A DNA stretch of 64,000 nt from Cryptomeria japonica (Eukaryota; Streptophyta; Pinopsida; Cupressales; Cupressaceae). The notes under the pieces are model-generated. The model worked only from the letters and a program-made list of their open reading frames with translations. It was not told the origin of the DNA and did no database searches. Made by a program: the position numbers and the translations under genes. The stretch spans positions 510,381,442 through 510,445,441 of the forward strand of contig NC_081410.1 in the NCBI RefSeq assembly GCF_030272615.1, given 5' to 3'. Position 1 is the first letter of the stretch. Every line of letters begins with the position of its first letter. Below, one piece after another: positions 36,402-48,074 of this stretch.

Positions 36402-36703
36402 GATTAAATACCTTTTTCTGCCTTGGGTGGATGATTGCTTGGAGTGTGCTTGCTTCTTGTTCAAAATGCCTTAGCTCGAAATCTTCGCGCTCTCTGAAAA
36501 TTTGAAATCACGGTGAAATGAAATGGAGCCAAAACCTTATTTTTATAATGTCTTTTCACCATCTACCACATTAATTGCATGCCAGTTAAGTATTCACTTA
36601 ACATTGTCTACCAGTAATAAGTAATTTTCAACTTCTTATCTCTAACTAAGGGAATAATTAGCATATGTGTCATTTGATTACCAAACCCTCTAGGAAACTT
36701 TCT

Positions 36704-37861
36704 TCAATTAGATGAAGAACTTCCTGCCGGTGGAGCACTGCTCTGTCCTATTGGTGAGGCATCGCTTTGTCCTATCGGTGAAGCATTGGTTGGTTCTACC
36801 GGTGGAGAAGTATTCCCAATATTTAGATCCGCTTTTCTAATCCATTGTTTTGAGAATTCTTGCTTAACCTCTTCAACTTTTTCTTTACCTTTCAAGCTAT
36901 CACTTTTGTTGTCTACCGGTGTACCTTTACTTCTACAAAATTTAGTAATATGCCCATTCTTGTTACATGCATAACAAGTTACATTATTCTTCTGAATAGC
37001 TTTCCCATAACCTATGCCGGTTTGTGTTTTGCATTGATTTGATAAGTGTCCAAATCTTCCACAAACATAACATCTCACATTCATTCTATAGTTTTCAGAG
37101 TTGTGACCAACTTTGTTGCATTTTGAACATTGACCGGTGGGTGTATTGATATTCTGATAATTCCTAGATCTACATTCATTTGCTCTATGACCATACTTAT
37201 TACAGTTAAAGAATTTTCCATTGAATTTATAAGCATTAGGTTGTCTTACCAGTTTGTTGTGATCCTAAGTATTTGCAGTACTGAAGCTTTCACTAACTTC
37301 AAACCCAATTCCAGAAGTGTCACCTTTAGGTTTTTGATTCTTCAGCAAGGTACCAAGTTCCTCTGAGCTTTTCTTGAATTTTTCTTTGTGTTGATTTGCA
37401 GTTTCCAGTTCTCTTTCCAATATTTCTTTTTGTCTCGTTAGTTCATTTGAGTCATTCTAAGTATGCATCAAATCTGTCTTCAACATGTCATTTTCATAGC
37501 TAAGTCTTGTGTTCTCATTTGCTGCATCACTTAGTCTTATGGTCAATTCTTCTTTATTCTTCTTCTTGTCCTCAATCTCTTTGCAAAATCTCATAGTCAT
37601 ATCCTGCATTTCATTTTTTGTTGTCATGATCTCTTGTTTCAACTTGCTTATCATATCATTAAGTGATTCCTTTTCATCATTCTCATTTTGCAATTTTTCA
37701 CACAGTTCTCTTCTCTTATTTCTTCCAACAGTAAAATTTTATTGAAGTGCCTGAATGATATCCTGAGCTGCTCTTAAATCATCTTCTAATTTGATATTTT
37801 TCAATTTCTCTGCATCATAGTCTGTAAGAGCTCCTTCAAGTTGCTTCATCGGATTTTCCAT
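36704..37861 (-). pseudogene. gag: LY Gag-like protein: coiled coil and four zinc knuckles
   Basis: ATG at 37861 (MENPMKQLEGALTDYDAEK) begins a single frame to TAA at 36704, with stops near 37739, 37457 and 37265. The first half is strongly coiled-coil (KLKNIKLEDDLRAAQDIIQA, MISKLKQEIMTTKNEMQDM). Four C-x2-C-x4-H-x4-C knuckles follow. Two are intact: CYVCGRFGHLSNQC and CYACNKNGHITKFC. In NCNKYGHRANEC the first Cys is lost, and in CSKCNKVGHNSENY the last is Tyr. It is the first ORF after the PBS, as expected of Gag, but has no clear capsid-type Gag core. Gag would bind element RNA. Confidence 0.8.
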
Positions 37862-37914
37862 CTTTACCGATGTCAAGATCTTCCTCAAGCTGCTAGGCTT
37901 CTGAAAATAGAGGA

Positions 37915-37930
37915 CCAGGCTCTGATACCA
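37915..37930 (-). promoter_or_regulatory. LY primer-binding site
   Basis: The minus strand reads TGGTATCAGAGCCTGG two bases inside the LTR. It matches the complement of the initiator methionine tRNA 3' end, the usual plant retrotransposon primer. Confidence 0.9.
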
Positions 37931-37932
37931 AT

Positions 37933-38792
37933 TGTTGGGGGTCCCACAGATACTGAGAGGGGGGGGTGAATCAGTATCTAACCGATAATAATTATTTCTT
38001 AAGTTAAAACATGCAGAACATAATATAACAGTGTACCGGTATGCAAGAAATAAAGCAATAAGCAGAATCAAGAACATCCACATGAAAAGTACACCATAAC
38101 ACAAGATGTTTAACGAGGAAACCCGGTGTGGGAAAAACCTCGGTGGGATTTGTGACCCACAATATTCACTCACTGGCCAATAAGAGAATATTACTTACAA
38201 TAGGGGCCTACACATGCAGGAAGGCCAACTGCCTAGAGCTCACTGCTCAATGGGAAGTCACACTGACTTACAATAAGGATTATACTAGTCCAATAACTTG
38301 TACTATTTTACAATAGCATCTTCAATGCCAGATTCAGTACCAGTTCCTGCTCTATTCTTTACATATACCCTTGACCTATATTTCGCACATTAGGTCTGCC
38401 TAATAATTTTCTTTATGCTCCTTACCATCACTTCTACAAATGTCTATAATGATCTCCTTTATATACAAGAGTCATTTTATAATTTTCCAAGTCGACTTAC
38501 AATAATAAACAAAATATTACATAACAAAAATCCTGTTGACCTCTATGCCGGTATACATCTTTTCTTCTATGTCGGTGCCAATGTAGAGTGATCTGTTGAT
38601 GTCGGTACACTATCTTTTCAGTGTAATGCTTTGCTAGTATAATGTCTTGCTAGTGCCATAGGATTGCAAGGTTGCCTATGTAATGCTTTACCGGTATGAT
38701 GTCTTCCTGGTGCCATAGGATTGCAAGGTTGCCATCAATGACAAAACCTTCAATCACATACAATGTCTCATTGGAGTGTGCATATGCCAACA
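37933..38792 (-). repeat. LY 5' LTR, 860 bp
   Basis: Plus strand TGTTGGGGGTCCC to CATATGCCAACA, followed by ATCCC. It is colinear with the left LTR throughout. Confidence 0.93.
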
Positions 38793-38797
38793 ATCCC

Positions 38798-38815
38798 CCT
38801 TCTTAGTATTCATCA
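38798..38815 (+). repeat. LX 5' LTR, last segment
   Basis: CCTTCTTAGTATTCATCA matches the end of the 3' LTR (ATCTTAGTATTCATCA, to 45227) and directly precedes the PBS. It shows that LY sits inside the LX LTR. Confidence 0.85.
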
Positions 38816-38817
38816 AT

Positions 38818-38830
38818 TGGTATCAGAGCC
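38818..38830 (+). promoter_or_regulatory. LX primer-binding site
   Basis: TGGTATCAGAGCC two bases after the LTR end; initiator-methionine tRNA type. Confidence 0.92.
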
Positions 38831-38865
38831 AACCTTTCTTTAAGTCTAACCACTTGAAAGGAGAT

Positions 38866-40164
38866 ATGGGGGAATATAGGATGAGGGAACTCACTCACCA
38901 TCTGGCTAAATCTGAGAGAGCCTATGATGAACTTAAGGTCAAGTATAAAGCCTCTTTAGCCAAAAGAAGAGAACTTGATGAGAAAATGCTGGAAATCACT
39001 GAAAATAACTCTTCTGATGAAGCAAACATGGATGCCCTAGTCGAATAAGTGGAGAGACTGAATGAATCCAAAACTAACCTGAGGAGGGAGCTGGAAGGAC
39101 TAACCATTAGGATGAGTCATGAACTAGAAAACCGAGGAAAAGTTGAGGATCTAGTGAAGGACAAGGAACACAAGATCTCTAAGTTGAAAAAAGAAATTGG
39201 TACCATTACTGCTTATTTACAAGAGGGTAAGGAAGAGAAATAAGAAATACAAGCAGAATTGAATGCAACCATTTCTTAGAGTGAAACCCTAATGAAGACC
39301 AATGAAGCTCTTTCCAAGGAACTTGTTGAGATGAAGGAGATACTTGCAAAGTTCAACCAGAGTGCTGCAAAGTTGGACCAAAAGCTAGAATCAATGAAGC
39401 CATCAAAGGATACCTTTGGACTTGGTTTCTCTACATATAAGGAAGGTGAATCCTCTAGAACCAAGACTGATGCACTAAAAGAGAAACCGGTACCTAAGAA
39501 CATCAGTAAAAGCAAAGGTAAGCCAAAGTTCAAACCTGTATGCTTTAACTGTCATAAGGAAGGACATACTACCAATGTATATAGGAGCAAGGCTTATAAT
39601 AATTTCCCTTACATGCAAAACAATGTGTATGACCACAAGGCTAGAACTGGTAGATTTAATGGTCATTGTTATGCATGCAACAAGTTTAGACATAGATCTT
39701 TTGAGTGCAGGTCAGTTATGAACAACTCTGGAGGTTATGCATCAATATCAAAAGGAGTTGTCCAAGAACCACTTATGAACTGGAACTCAAACCGGTATAG
39801 AACCTATGACCACCAATCAAATGGTTATGGAGTGACAAATGGTTGGAGAGAAACCTATCTGATATGTCATGGTAGTGGTCACACTGCTGCAACATGTAGG
39901 AGAAAGAATGGAAATGTGAACATCTGACCATGGAGAGCACCTGGTATGGTATGATATCATTGTAACAAACTAGGACATATTTCTAGATCATGCAAAGTGA
40001 GAAAGAATCCATCGAGAGACATACTGGTCGACCCAGAAGGAAAGGTTGATGTTGAAACCGTTCAGGCCGATATGGATAAAATTTGGAAGAAGAAATTTGA
40101 AGAGAAGCCACAAGATGTACCAGTTTCTGCACCTAGTATGGAGACCCCTGAATCGGCAAATTGA
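38866..40164 (+). pseudogene. gag: LX Gag-like protein: coiled coil and zinc knuckles
   Basis: The ATG at 38866 (MGEYRMRELTHHLAKSERAY) opens one frame to TGA at 40162, with stops at about 39046, 39241, 39280, 39925 and 39950. Long heptad-like stretches (RELDEKMLEITEN, HKISKLKKEIGTITAYLQE, SKELVEMKEILAKFNQS) precede a basic linker. Four knuckle-like blocks follow: CFNCHKEGHTTNVY, CYACNKFRHRSFEC, CHGSGHTAATC and CNKLGHISRSC, some with one ligand lost. The layout matches LY Gag, although the sequences are far diverged. Confidence 0.8.
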
Positions 40165-40626
40165 GCTTCAAAAAGGTTAAGGGAGAACATATCGGTAACA
40201 ATGTTTTGAACCCCTGGAGTATATCGATAAAATGCTTTTGTCGATATTGGTTACCTGTTGACTGACAAAAGAAATAAAGTGGTAAGAGATAAAATTAGGG
40301 TTTGTACCCTAATGATGATGCATTTATTATGGTAGGTAGGAGCATGTATAAAGGTGATTCTTGTAGTCATTTTTACTTACCTATTTTTTGAGAAGCATTT
40401 TTCTAACCTGAGTAGAGTGAAAAAAGCGACCAATCTTGCATTCAAAGAAATCTAGAAAGAAATCTTGTGCAAGATCCCATAGTTATTTCAAGTTATCCAG
40501 AGTGGAGATTAGAGTGGTAAAGAAAGCTTTTGGAGAAGTGTGTTGTGCTCGACATCGGCGAACCCTAGTTTGGAGTAAAAAGGTATTTTTTGTCAATTCA
40601 CTCTTATCATTCGAATTTATTTAGAC

Positions 40627-43600
40627 ATGACTTCTACATCCAAAGCCTGTTCTAGTTCTTTTGCACATGAGGAATCATCTGAATTTCTTAGGAAGAAGTT
40701 GAAATACAGTGCCCTATCTCAAATTCCCATCAGAGTCATTGTCAAGGGGATGTTTCCAGTTATATTGATTGTAGACTGGAAGACCTAGGGTCTCTAGTGA
40801 TTCACTCCTAGTTGAGTTTGTTCTGTGGAGAAGATAGGAAGATTAAACCAGAGTATAGCATGATCGAGGAGAAGAAATTTCACAATGCAATATATTTTCT
40901 TGAGGAATTCACAGAAGATCATATAAGAATTATTCTTAGTAGGGTTCATGGTGACAATATGTATCTTGAGTGAACCCATGATATCACACCAAAGGCAATC
41001 CATGTCATGACCGGTTTCTGCAATATTGGAGAAGTCCCTGTTCTTCGCAAGATCACAAAAGTCAAAGTGACAGAGCTCACCGGCTTTGTGAGAGACTAGC
41101 GGGCAATGACTGTAAACACCATAAGAGATGACTTGGTGAAGTATGTGTGCATGGTGAGTGGGTATAGAGTATTCTATGCTAGCATGATGAATTATGTTCC
41201 TATAGCTACAGTGAATGCTACTTATCGAATGATCAAGGAAGATGCGAAATACGACTTGTGTACCTGCATGCAAAAACAACTCATGGAGAATTTGAAATCC
41301 ATCAAAGAGGAAAAGACACTAAGGTTCAAGTTTGGTCAACTACTTGTCCGGTTGTTTTTCTACTTTCAAGGGTATTTTCTGAGAGTTGGTGATGTTCAAT
41401 GGTCAAGTGACCTACCAGTTACAAGACAAATAAAGGAGAGTCTGCAAGTAGTGGGATCTACTTATCCGAAGAATCTAAACAAGTATTTTGATGAGTTCAG
41501 ATTAAAGATGAACTAGAGAGTAAGGATATCAGGTGACCTAGTTAAGAAGTATGAAGGTGATATTTTTTTCATGATCAAAGTGGATCATTGCATAATGGAA
41601 GCAGTTGAGCAGAGACAAGATGTAGTTGAGCCTATGGGTTATGAAGTGGTGAACGATATACTTACTCGATATGCCTCTACCCTACTTGGTTTACCACTTG
41701 ATCCAAAGAAGAAGAGGACCGGTACCTACTCTAAGCGGGTTAATACTACTAAAGTACCGAAGCAGAAGAAGAGGAAAGTTATGCCATTGGCATTGACACT
41801 GGTTACATCTGCTGCCAGTCCAAAAGTGACCAAAAGGTCACCAAAGGCTATTCCGCCAAAGGTATTTGAGAGGAAGAAGAGAACCAAGAATGGAACATAT
41901 GATTCAGTAGACATTGAATCAGAAGAAGAAATAAATAAGGTGAGGCAATCAAGTAAGAAGACCAAGCAAACCGGTAATGTACTTGCAACCTCTACACCGG
42001 TAAATATACACGTTGCCTCTTACAAGCCTATGACACATTATCAAAGGATTATAAAGAACATTAGAAGGAAATTCTTGATGATCTAAAAGATTATTTTGAT
42101 GATCTTAGTGATATTGAAAAAGCAAGAGGTAGAGCAAGAACTTATTAAGTATCTATGTGACAATGATTGATCTTCGATTGATATTAAACCTGTTATTTCT
42201 AATTCTTTGTATAATTCTATGGATAATAAATGGCACATTGTCATTGAAAAGGAGCAAGAAATTAGGGAGCAAAATTTTGCTCAATATTTTCCAGATGCCT
42301 CTAATTCTAAATTATTTGAGCTTCTTAATCGATACAAAGGCATCTTTTTCATGCAAAAGAGAAGACTTCAGTTACTTGGAGGTAAAATCTTCGAAGTGTA
42401 AAAAGACACCCATCTACAAGCTAAAGCAATTGTCAAGATGTAGAAGGTATCTAAAGAAAATCGATAGGCTGACCGAGAGCCTGACCTATCCCAATCAAAA
42501 CTGGATGAAGCCTTCAATGATCAGGGAGAAAGAGTAACTGAGCAGAATGACCCTATTGATGTGGATGCACTAGATGTTGAAGGTAATAAACCAGAGGAAG
42601 AAGATAAGGAGCAAGTGGAGAAGGATAAGGAGAAAGAGGAGAAAGAGAAAATGGAAAAAGAGAAAGTGGAGAAAGAAAGAATGGAAAAAGACAAAATAGA
42701 GAAAGAGAGAGTGGAGAAAGAAAAAGCAGAGAAAGAGAAAGTGGAAAAGGAAAAGAAGAAAAGGAGAAAGCAGAGAAGGAAAAAGAAGAGAAAGAAAAAG
42801 ATGAGAAGGAGAAAGAAGAAAAGGAGAAAGCGGATAAGGAAAAGGAAAAGAAGGAGAAACTGGATAAGGAGAAGGAAGAGAAGGAGAAACTGGAAAAGGA
42901 GAAAGAGGAAAAAGAGAAGGCCGAAAACGAGGCTAAGGAGAAAGGAGAGAAGGAGAAGAAGAGAGAAGAGGAAATCAAAGCAAAGGAAAGTGGACATACT
43001 TTTGAGGCAACCGGAAATCAAGTTCAAGTTAAGTAGGTTGATATCGCCGGTCACAATGAATTGACTCTTGCCTATCTCACCAAAATAGTAGATGAAAATG
43101 AGCTCCTAAGAAGTATTCAACTTGCTCAAGAAAGATTGGAGGAACTGAGAAGGAAGAAAGAAAAAGATGTTATTCAACTTGTTGTTGATACATTTTCAAC
43201 CGTAGTTCCCAATACTAATCATTCTGGTACCAACTCTTCACTGGCCCAGTTGAAACTTCTATGCACTGTAGTGGGTGATCAAGTACAATCATTGGAAGAT
43301 GTTGCCTAGGCTACCGTAGAGAAAAAGCATGCAAAGGAACTATAAATTGCATTGGTGAAGCAATTTAATAAAGACAGAGCCAATCTAATACACCAGAGAG
43401 ATGATATCAGTCTGGCAATGACTGAAGGCAATAAACTTTTGAGCAAAATCTACCAACCCGTTCTATTTTGTGATGATGCTCTGAAGAAGAAGGGTCAACT
43501 CTAATCAAAGTTAAATAAATATATAGACAACTTAAAAGTTCCCTATGATCCCTTCACAGTGTATGGGCAAACTGTACAAACTCACTAACAATAGATTGAC

Positions 43601-43741
43601 AAGATTTATTCAGAGATCTGCAAACAGTTTCAAGATCTGTAGAAACTTTAGTTGTTGTTGTTACCTAAGTTACAGGTTCTTTAGAAGTGCTTTCTAAACA
43701 TGGACGCCATTATTAGCATTCTAGATGAAGACTCAGAGTGA
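40627..43741 (+). pseudogene. LX ORF2: homologue of LY and LZ ORF2
   Basis: The frame begins near ATG 40627 (MTSTSKACSSSFAHEESSEF) and is spread over all three frames by several indels. Shared with LY: HIRIILSRVHGDNMYLE, HDITPKAIHVMTGFC, CMVSGYRVFYASMMN, KEDAKYDLC and FKFGQLLVRLF. Then come a basic region (DPKKKRTGTYSKR), a long Lys/Glu repeat (42601-42960), and a C-terminal coiled-coil domain shared with LZ: NELLRSIQLAQERLEELRRK, NSSLAQLKLLC, DQVQSLEDV, LLLLPKLQVL. About 1000 codons originally. No catalytic motif recognised; the N-terminal domain has a repeated G-x-P/S-R-V-H-G-like core. It might be structural, RNA-binding or regulatory (open). Confidence 0.75.
42601..42960 (+). repeat. Lys/Glu-rich coding repeat in LX ORF2
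   Basis: GAGAAAGAGAAA-type units encode about 120 residues of KEKVEKE words, a likely single long charged helix. One base lost near 42758 turns the frame into a Lys/Arg-rich product. The other strand shows a spurious Ser/Phe-rich frame. Confidence 0.85.
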
Positions 43742-44084
43742 AATTGCTACCTCACTCCTAGATACCTGGTCTACAGTCATGAAGGACTTTTTGAAAAACT
43801 TTAAATTCATTTTTGAAAAGTTTTACTCATTATTGTCATAGACATATACTCTATTTTTATGTTATGCAATATGATTTTGGCATGTTTGTATTACTTTGTC
43901 ATTGTTGGCAAAGGGGGGGTAATTTTAGTTTGAAAATTTTATGGGGAGTGCTATTGAAGTAGTACATGCTTGCAATTTTGGCAAAGGGAGTAGTGTATAT
44001 GCTTAGGGGGAGTAATTTGATTATGCCATCATTTTTGTTTTGTAATCACTTGGATGTCAAATTTTCCTAAGTGTTGCCATCAAT
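43742..44084. other. LX 3' untranslated region
   Basis: AT-rich. Near its end GTTGCCATCAATGCCAAAGGGG resembles the end of LZ and LY in reverse complement, so the last about 30 bp are conserved across the family. Confidence 0.55.
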
Positions 44085-44099
44085 GCCAAAGGGGGAGAT
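44085..44099 (+). promoter_or_regulatory. LX polypurine tract
   Basis: GCCAAAGGGGGAGAT immediately before the LTR start TGTTTAAG. Confidence 0.9.
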
Positions 44100-45227
44100 T
44101 GTTTAAGTGGTGATTGTCATTGATGGAGACACACTTATTTGTTGTATGAGTTATTCTCAACCAGTTCTATGTGATGTATTTTTCAAACTGGTATTATATG
44201 CCATTGAATGCATGGTCTTTGTTTGTTGTAGACTATCAATGTTTTGCAGAAAGTGCTTACCGGTCAAAGCATGGTTGAGGACCTCAAGCAGTACAAGGAC
44301 TTCAAGCGGTACGAGGACCCCAAGTGGCAGCCAATCTTTTTTAAGATCGAAACACTATGTTCCAGTTTACCAGCCTTTGTTTGTAAACTAGTAATTGGTA
44401 TACTATGTTTTGTTAACCAACAGACTTGTAAAGTGTGATGAGTTACCATCCACTAACACCAATGCAGTGATTCTGTGTCATGTTACAAATTATGTCTAGA
44501 TGCACTATACCTCAAAAATTGTAGTCTAATCTCATTGGACAAACATGAAATCAAATTCCTATATGAGGACATCATGTCTATGGTTTTTAATGCATGTGTG
44601 TGAAGTGTTGTAGAGAAGACTAGGTCTTTGCAGAAAAGGCATCCTGTGACAGAGCTTGAACAAAAGACTGAAGTAATGTTGCAATGCATTAACAAAGAGC
44701 ATTCAAGGATCTAACTAAGCATTTTGTGTTGCTTTCTAGATCACTTACTTGTTGATTACTAATCTCTTCGACAATTTAGAAACCCTTAACTAGGTAGGCT
44801 TAGTTAAGCCTGTTCTAAATCCTCTAACAAGGTGGTTCACAGTTGTGGATCTAAAATCCTTTAACAAGGTAGTATTTAACAAGACTTATCTCCTAATAGA
44901 GATATGGATTCCTAACAGGATCTATTCCGGTGAAGAACATTGTAAGGCCTGAACCAGTCTGACCTTAACCAGTCTAGTTGCTATTCTGCAGATAGTAGAC
45001 TTGTGAGTTTTACTCACCGTGGTTTTTCCCATTTGGGTTTCCATGTAAAATTATCCCCTGTTATGTTGATTGTGTTATTATAGGTGAATTATTTATTTTC
45101 TATTTGGCTTGTTTGTGTTTTAACTAGTTTATTATTTAAAGGGCTATATCGGTCTGCAGTAAGATTTATTAAGTGTTTGGTAAAGTCATTGGGTATAATA
45201 ATTCACCCCCCATCTTAGTATTCATCA
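44100..45227 (+). repeat. LX 3' LTR, 1128 bp
   Basis: TGTTTAAGTGG to TATTCATCA. Its right two-thirds are repeated in the truncated 5' LTR, and the whole is repeated in reverse complement in LZ. AGAAG follows, the expected right target-site copy; the left one was lost with the truncated end. Confidence 0.88.
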
Positions 45228-45232
45228 AGAAG

Positions 45233-45633
45233 TTCTTTGATCTAATCTCTTGGATCATGGGGTTCTCTCTCTACAACCACTGGTGCTATAACTGGTGGTG
45301 GCTCTGGTTGGTGAACTGACTCAGGCTCATGCTTAGCCTATCCCTCTAGACGGCTAGGAGGTGGACTCCTACTCTGTTCTTTAGTTGTTGAGCTATGACT
45401 CTCTAAAACCTGTTTTTCTTCCTAATGACCTGTTGAAGGTAGTCCATCTTATATAATCCCTATCAGGTTCTGCAGTGCATTCAATTGTCTTGATTTGGGT
45501 CTATAGGTTGTTTGAGAGGAGCTTCCCAATTCCCTTCGGGAACCAACTCTTCCTACCCAACATCTTTGTGTGCCATGCGAGCACGTCTAGGACCCCTTCC
45601 ACATCTGTGAGCTTGTTGTGCAGCCAGAGACAT
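45233..45633 (-). pseudogene. gag: Chromo-1 Gag, N-terminal part
   Basis: ATG at 45633 (MSLAAQQAHRCGRGPRRARM) lies about 85 bp downstream of the PBS on the minus strand. A Pro/Gln/Glu-rich region follows with stops and one frame change, ending EREPHDPRD, which in this family leads into the Gag core. The core is found at 31.0-31.6 kb, beyond LX. This stretch therefore proves that LX interrupts gag. Confidence 0.7.
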
Positions 45634-45718
45634 CATACATGAGTATATAAAATAAATAAATAAATAAATAATATTAATTTTAAGCAAAACATAATGGAGA
45701 AAGGTTCCTAGTGTTGAA

Positions 45719-45737
45719 AACCTTGCTCATAACAAAA
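45719..45737 (-). promoter_or_regulatory. Chromo-1 primer-binding site, decayed
   Basis: The minus strand reads TTTTGTTATGAGCAAGGTT right after the LTR end, similar to the usual TGGTATCAGAGCAAGG with changes and a one-base loss. Confidence 0.55.
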
Positions 45738-46547
45738 TGTAGTGCCCAAACTTTTGGGCAAAAAACACAACAACAAAATTTATTTTTTAAACGCTTAATT
45801 ACTTGTGATTTACATAATGTTTAGATGTGGTTGTTCACTTAGTCCCACTAATTTGATAACTTAAGTGTCAACTTAATTAGGTCTTTAATGTGAGCAATAA
45901 AATGTTTTATTTAACTCCTCACTAAAGGGGTAACATGCAACATTTGTTTGTTAAGAAGGGGGGGTAATTTAACCTTCTCGACACCTCCTTACTCTAATAA
46001 CTTTAATGGGGTATATTTCTTTAAATAAGATTGAAGACACTAACCCCTAGGGGTGAAATTAAAACTTTATCGAAACCTACCAGCATTTTAATAATTAAAT
46101 TATTTAAATTTTATCCAAGTGTTGAACACCATTCAATTCGTCTTAAATATAATTACTAATGAATTATATTTCAAATTCTTATAATTACTAATAACCCCAT
46201 TTCTATATTATAAAAAAAATAAAAAAAATAACCCCATTTCTATTTAAATCTGATTAAAATATTCCAATAATGTTAATAGAGCTATAATGTTAATTATATT
46301 CCCCCATTGCAATCCATCAATTATACTATATTAATATTAATATAATTGCCTTATATTAATATTAATTTAATAGTCATATGTATTTATTAGCTGACATTAT
46401 TATTATTCCACCACCATAAATTAATTATTTATAAATGTTTATACTTATGTATATGTGTTACAACATATCTATTTATTTTATGAATATATATAAATCCATA
46501 TTTACCTCAAAAATGGTCTATAAAAATACACCCCTCTTAATATTCAT

Positions 46548-46768
<221 letters not shown>

Positions 46769-47112
46769 ATGAAGTTACATATACATATAAGTTAACTTTA
46801 TTTTAAAACCCAACCCTAAAAGAAAACCCCTCTTTTTTTATTTATCCTAATTAGGCTTTCTTCTTCTTTATCCCCCCTTTCTTATCATAGCCCTAACATA
46901 TTATTAGGGCTTCTTATTTTATTTTTATTATTGCAGGAAGGGGACGGTCGGACCCTTGTTCATTTGCCATTCATGGCAGGGCTAAATAGGAAAAGGCGGC
47001 ATCTTGTTTATTTTCACAACTTCATGGCAATGGATGTGAGGGGTTTACATTGGCACTGTGCGGCGAGGAGGAGGGAGGAGTGGGGTGACGTCGTGGCATC
47101 CACCGCCCATAG

Positions 47113-47222
47113 CATGGGGGTTTACCCCTATGACTGTGGGGATGTCACCCCCCACAGCCACGGAGCTTCGATCTTGTGACTCTGGGGTGGCCTTCTCACA
47201 GTCGCAGGGGTAAACCCCCGTG
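47113..47222. repeat. Inverted repeat, 26-bp arms, 58-bp loop
   Basis: The arms at 47113-47138 and 47197-47222 share GGGGGTTTACCCCT and GACTGTG in opposite orientation, with three mismatches, all C/T or G/A type. It lies in the GC-rich block of the Chromo-1 LTR. Confidence 0.85.
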
Positions 47223-47460
47223 ACTATGGATGGCCTCCACCCCCACAGCCCTCGACCCAACATCCAACTCCATGCCTTGCTTTTTAGTTAAATTTTTAAA
47301 AAAATAGAATATGGTTTTTAAAAAGATAGAATATGTATACATGACTATGTGTGTGTGTGTGTGTACTTATATATATACACACAATATATATACACAATGT
47401 TTTTTTATATCTATTTTTTTTTAACAAAATGATTTGTTATATTATATATATATATATATA

Positions 47461-48074
47461 ATATTTTTGCCCCCATATTTGGCATACCTTTAAAATTGAA
47501 CTTCAAATCAGTCTCAGTGTCGAGTAAAGATCCAATAGGTTTTTAGGCGTAAGTAATGAGCATGTTGTCCAAGGTCATTTCTAGTCAAAATATGAAAAAT
47601 GGAAGACTTTTGAAAATTACAACAAATTGAGGGAAAGCACTTGACAGTTGGGATCTAAGCATCATTTTGTGTCATGTGGCCAATTTTTGCCTGAACCCAG
47701 TTCATAATTTGTCATATTTTAAACTTTCAAATTTAAGTGTCCCTCACCCAAAAATGATTAAAATCTCTTATTTTAGGATTCATTATGAGGATTAAATGAT
47801 TTTGTTGGCTCGTTTCCCCACCATCAATGTGTTTTTAAAATTTCAAGACTTACCTACCTACCGTTTGGAAGATATGGTCATTTTTCTCAAGCCTGTGCAT
47901 TAAATTTAAAATATTTAAATTATTTTTCAAATAAATAATTTAATATTTTTGATTATTTTAATATTGTGGCCATTTGAGGGAAAAAGTTGTCTATAATGTC
48001 ATTTTCATCTCTCCTTTATTCTCCTCCATGGTTGATGGTTTATGGAGGTCAAGGTCATAATCTTTTAGAGTAAT
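47461..48074. other. Unassigned AT-rich stretch
   Basis: No gene, repeat or element end recognised between the LTR and the hairpin array. Confidence 0.4.

Larger units (their letters stand above)
32323..38792 (-). mobile_element. LY: non-autonomous LTR element inserted in the LX LTR
   Basis: A 6470-bp minus-strand element with two 860-bp LTRs flanked by ATCCC on both sides (32318-32322 and 38793-38797). Internal order on the minus strand: PBS, gag with coiled coil and zinc knuckles, ORF2, PPT. No pol domain is visible. It is the youngest layer of the nest and has the best-preserved frames. Confidence 0.93.
31647..45227 (+). mobile_element. LX: non-autonomous LTR element with gag and novel ORF2
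   Basis: LX is a plus-strand element inserted in Chromo-1 gag. It consists of a truncated 5' LTR (31647-32322, resumed at 38798-38815 after LY), PBS (38818), gag (38866-40164), ORF2 (40627-43741), PPT (44085-44099) and 3' LTR (44100-45227). The internal region is 5284 bp. No protease, RT, RNase H or integrase is visible. PBS and PPT have the form used by plant Ty1/Copia SIRE/Maximus-type elements, which may supply enzymes in trans (inference). Confidence 0.85.
27370..45737 (-). mobile_element. Chromo-1: Ty3/Gypsy chromovirus body, split by LX and LY
   Basis: Minus-strand order from right to left: PBS (45719-45737), gag start (45233-45633), interruption by LX/LY (31647-45227), rest of gag with a CCHC knuckle (30851-31620), protease, RT, RNase H, integrase, chromodomain-like tail and PPT (27425). 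The integrase-plus-chromodomain order defines chromoviruses. All coding parts are heavily broken and several catalytic residues are changed. It is the oldest layer of this nest. Confidence 0.82.

Noticed and set aside
42521-43054. Minus-strand Ser/Phe/Leu-rich frames looking like membrane proteins
   Set aside because: Complement of the Lys/Glu repeat in LX ORF2.
47045-47263. Frames across the GC-rich block of the Chromo-1 LTR
   Set aside because: Short, inside an LTR, and created by an inverted repeat.
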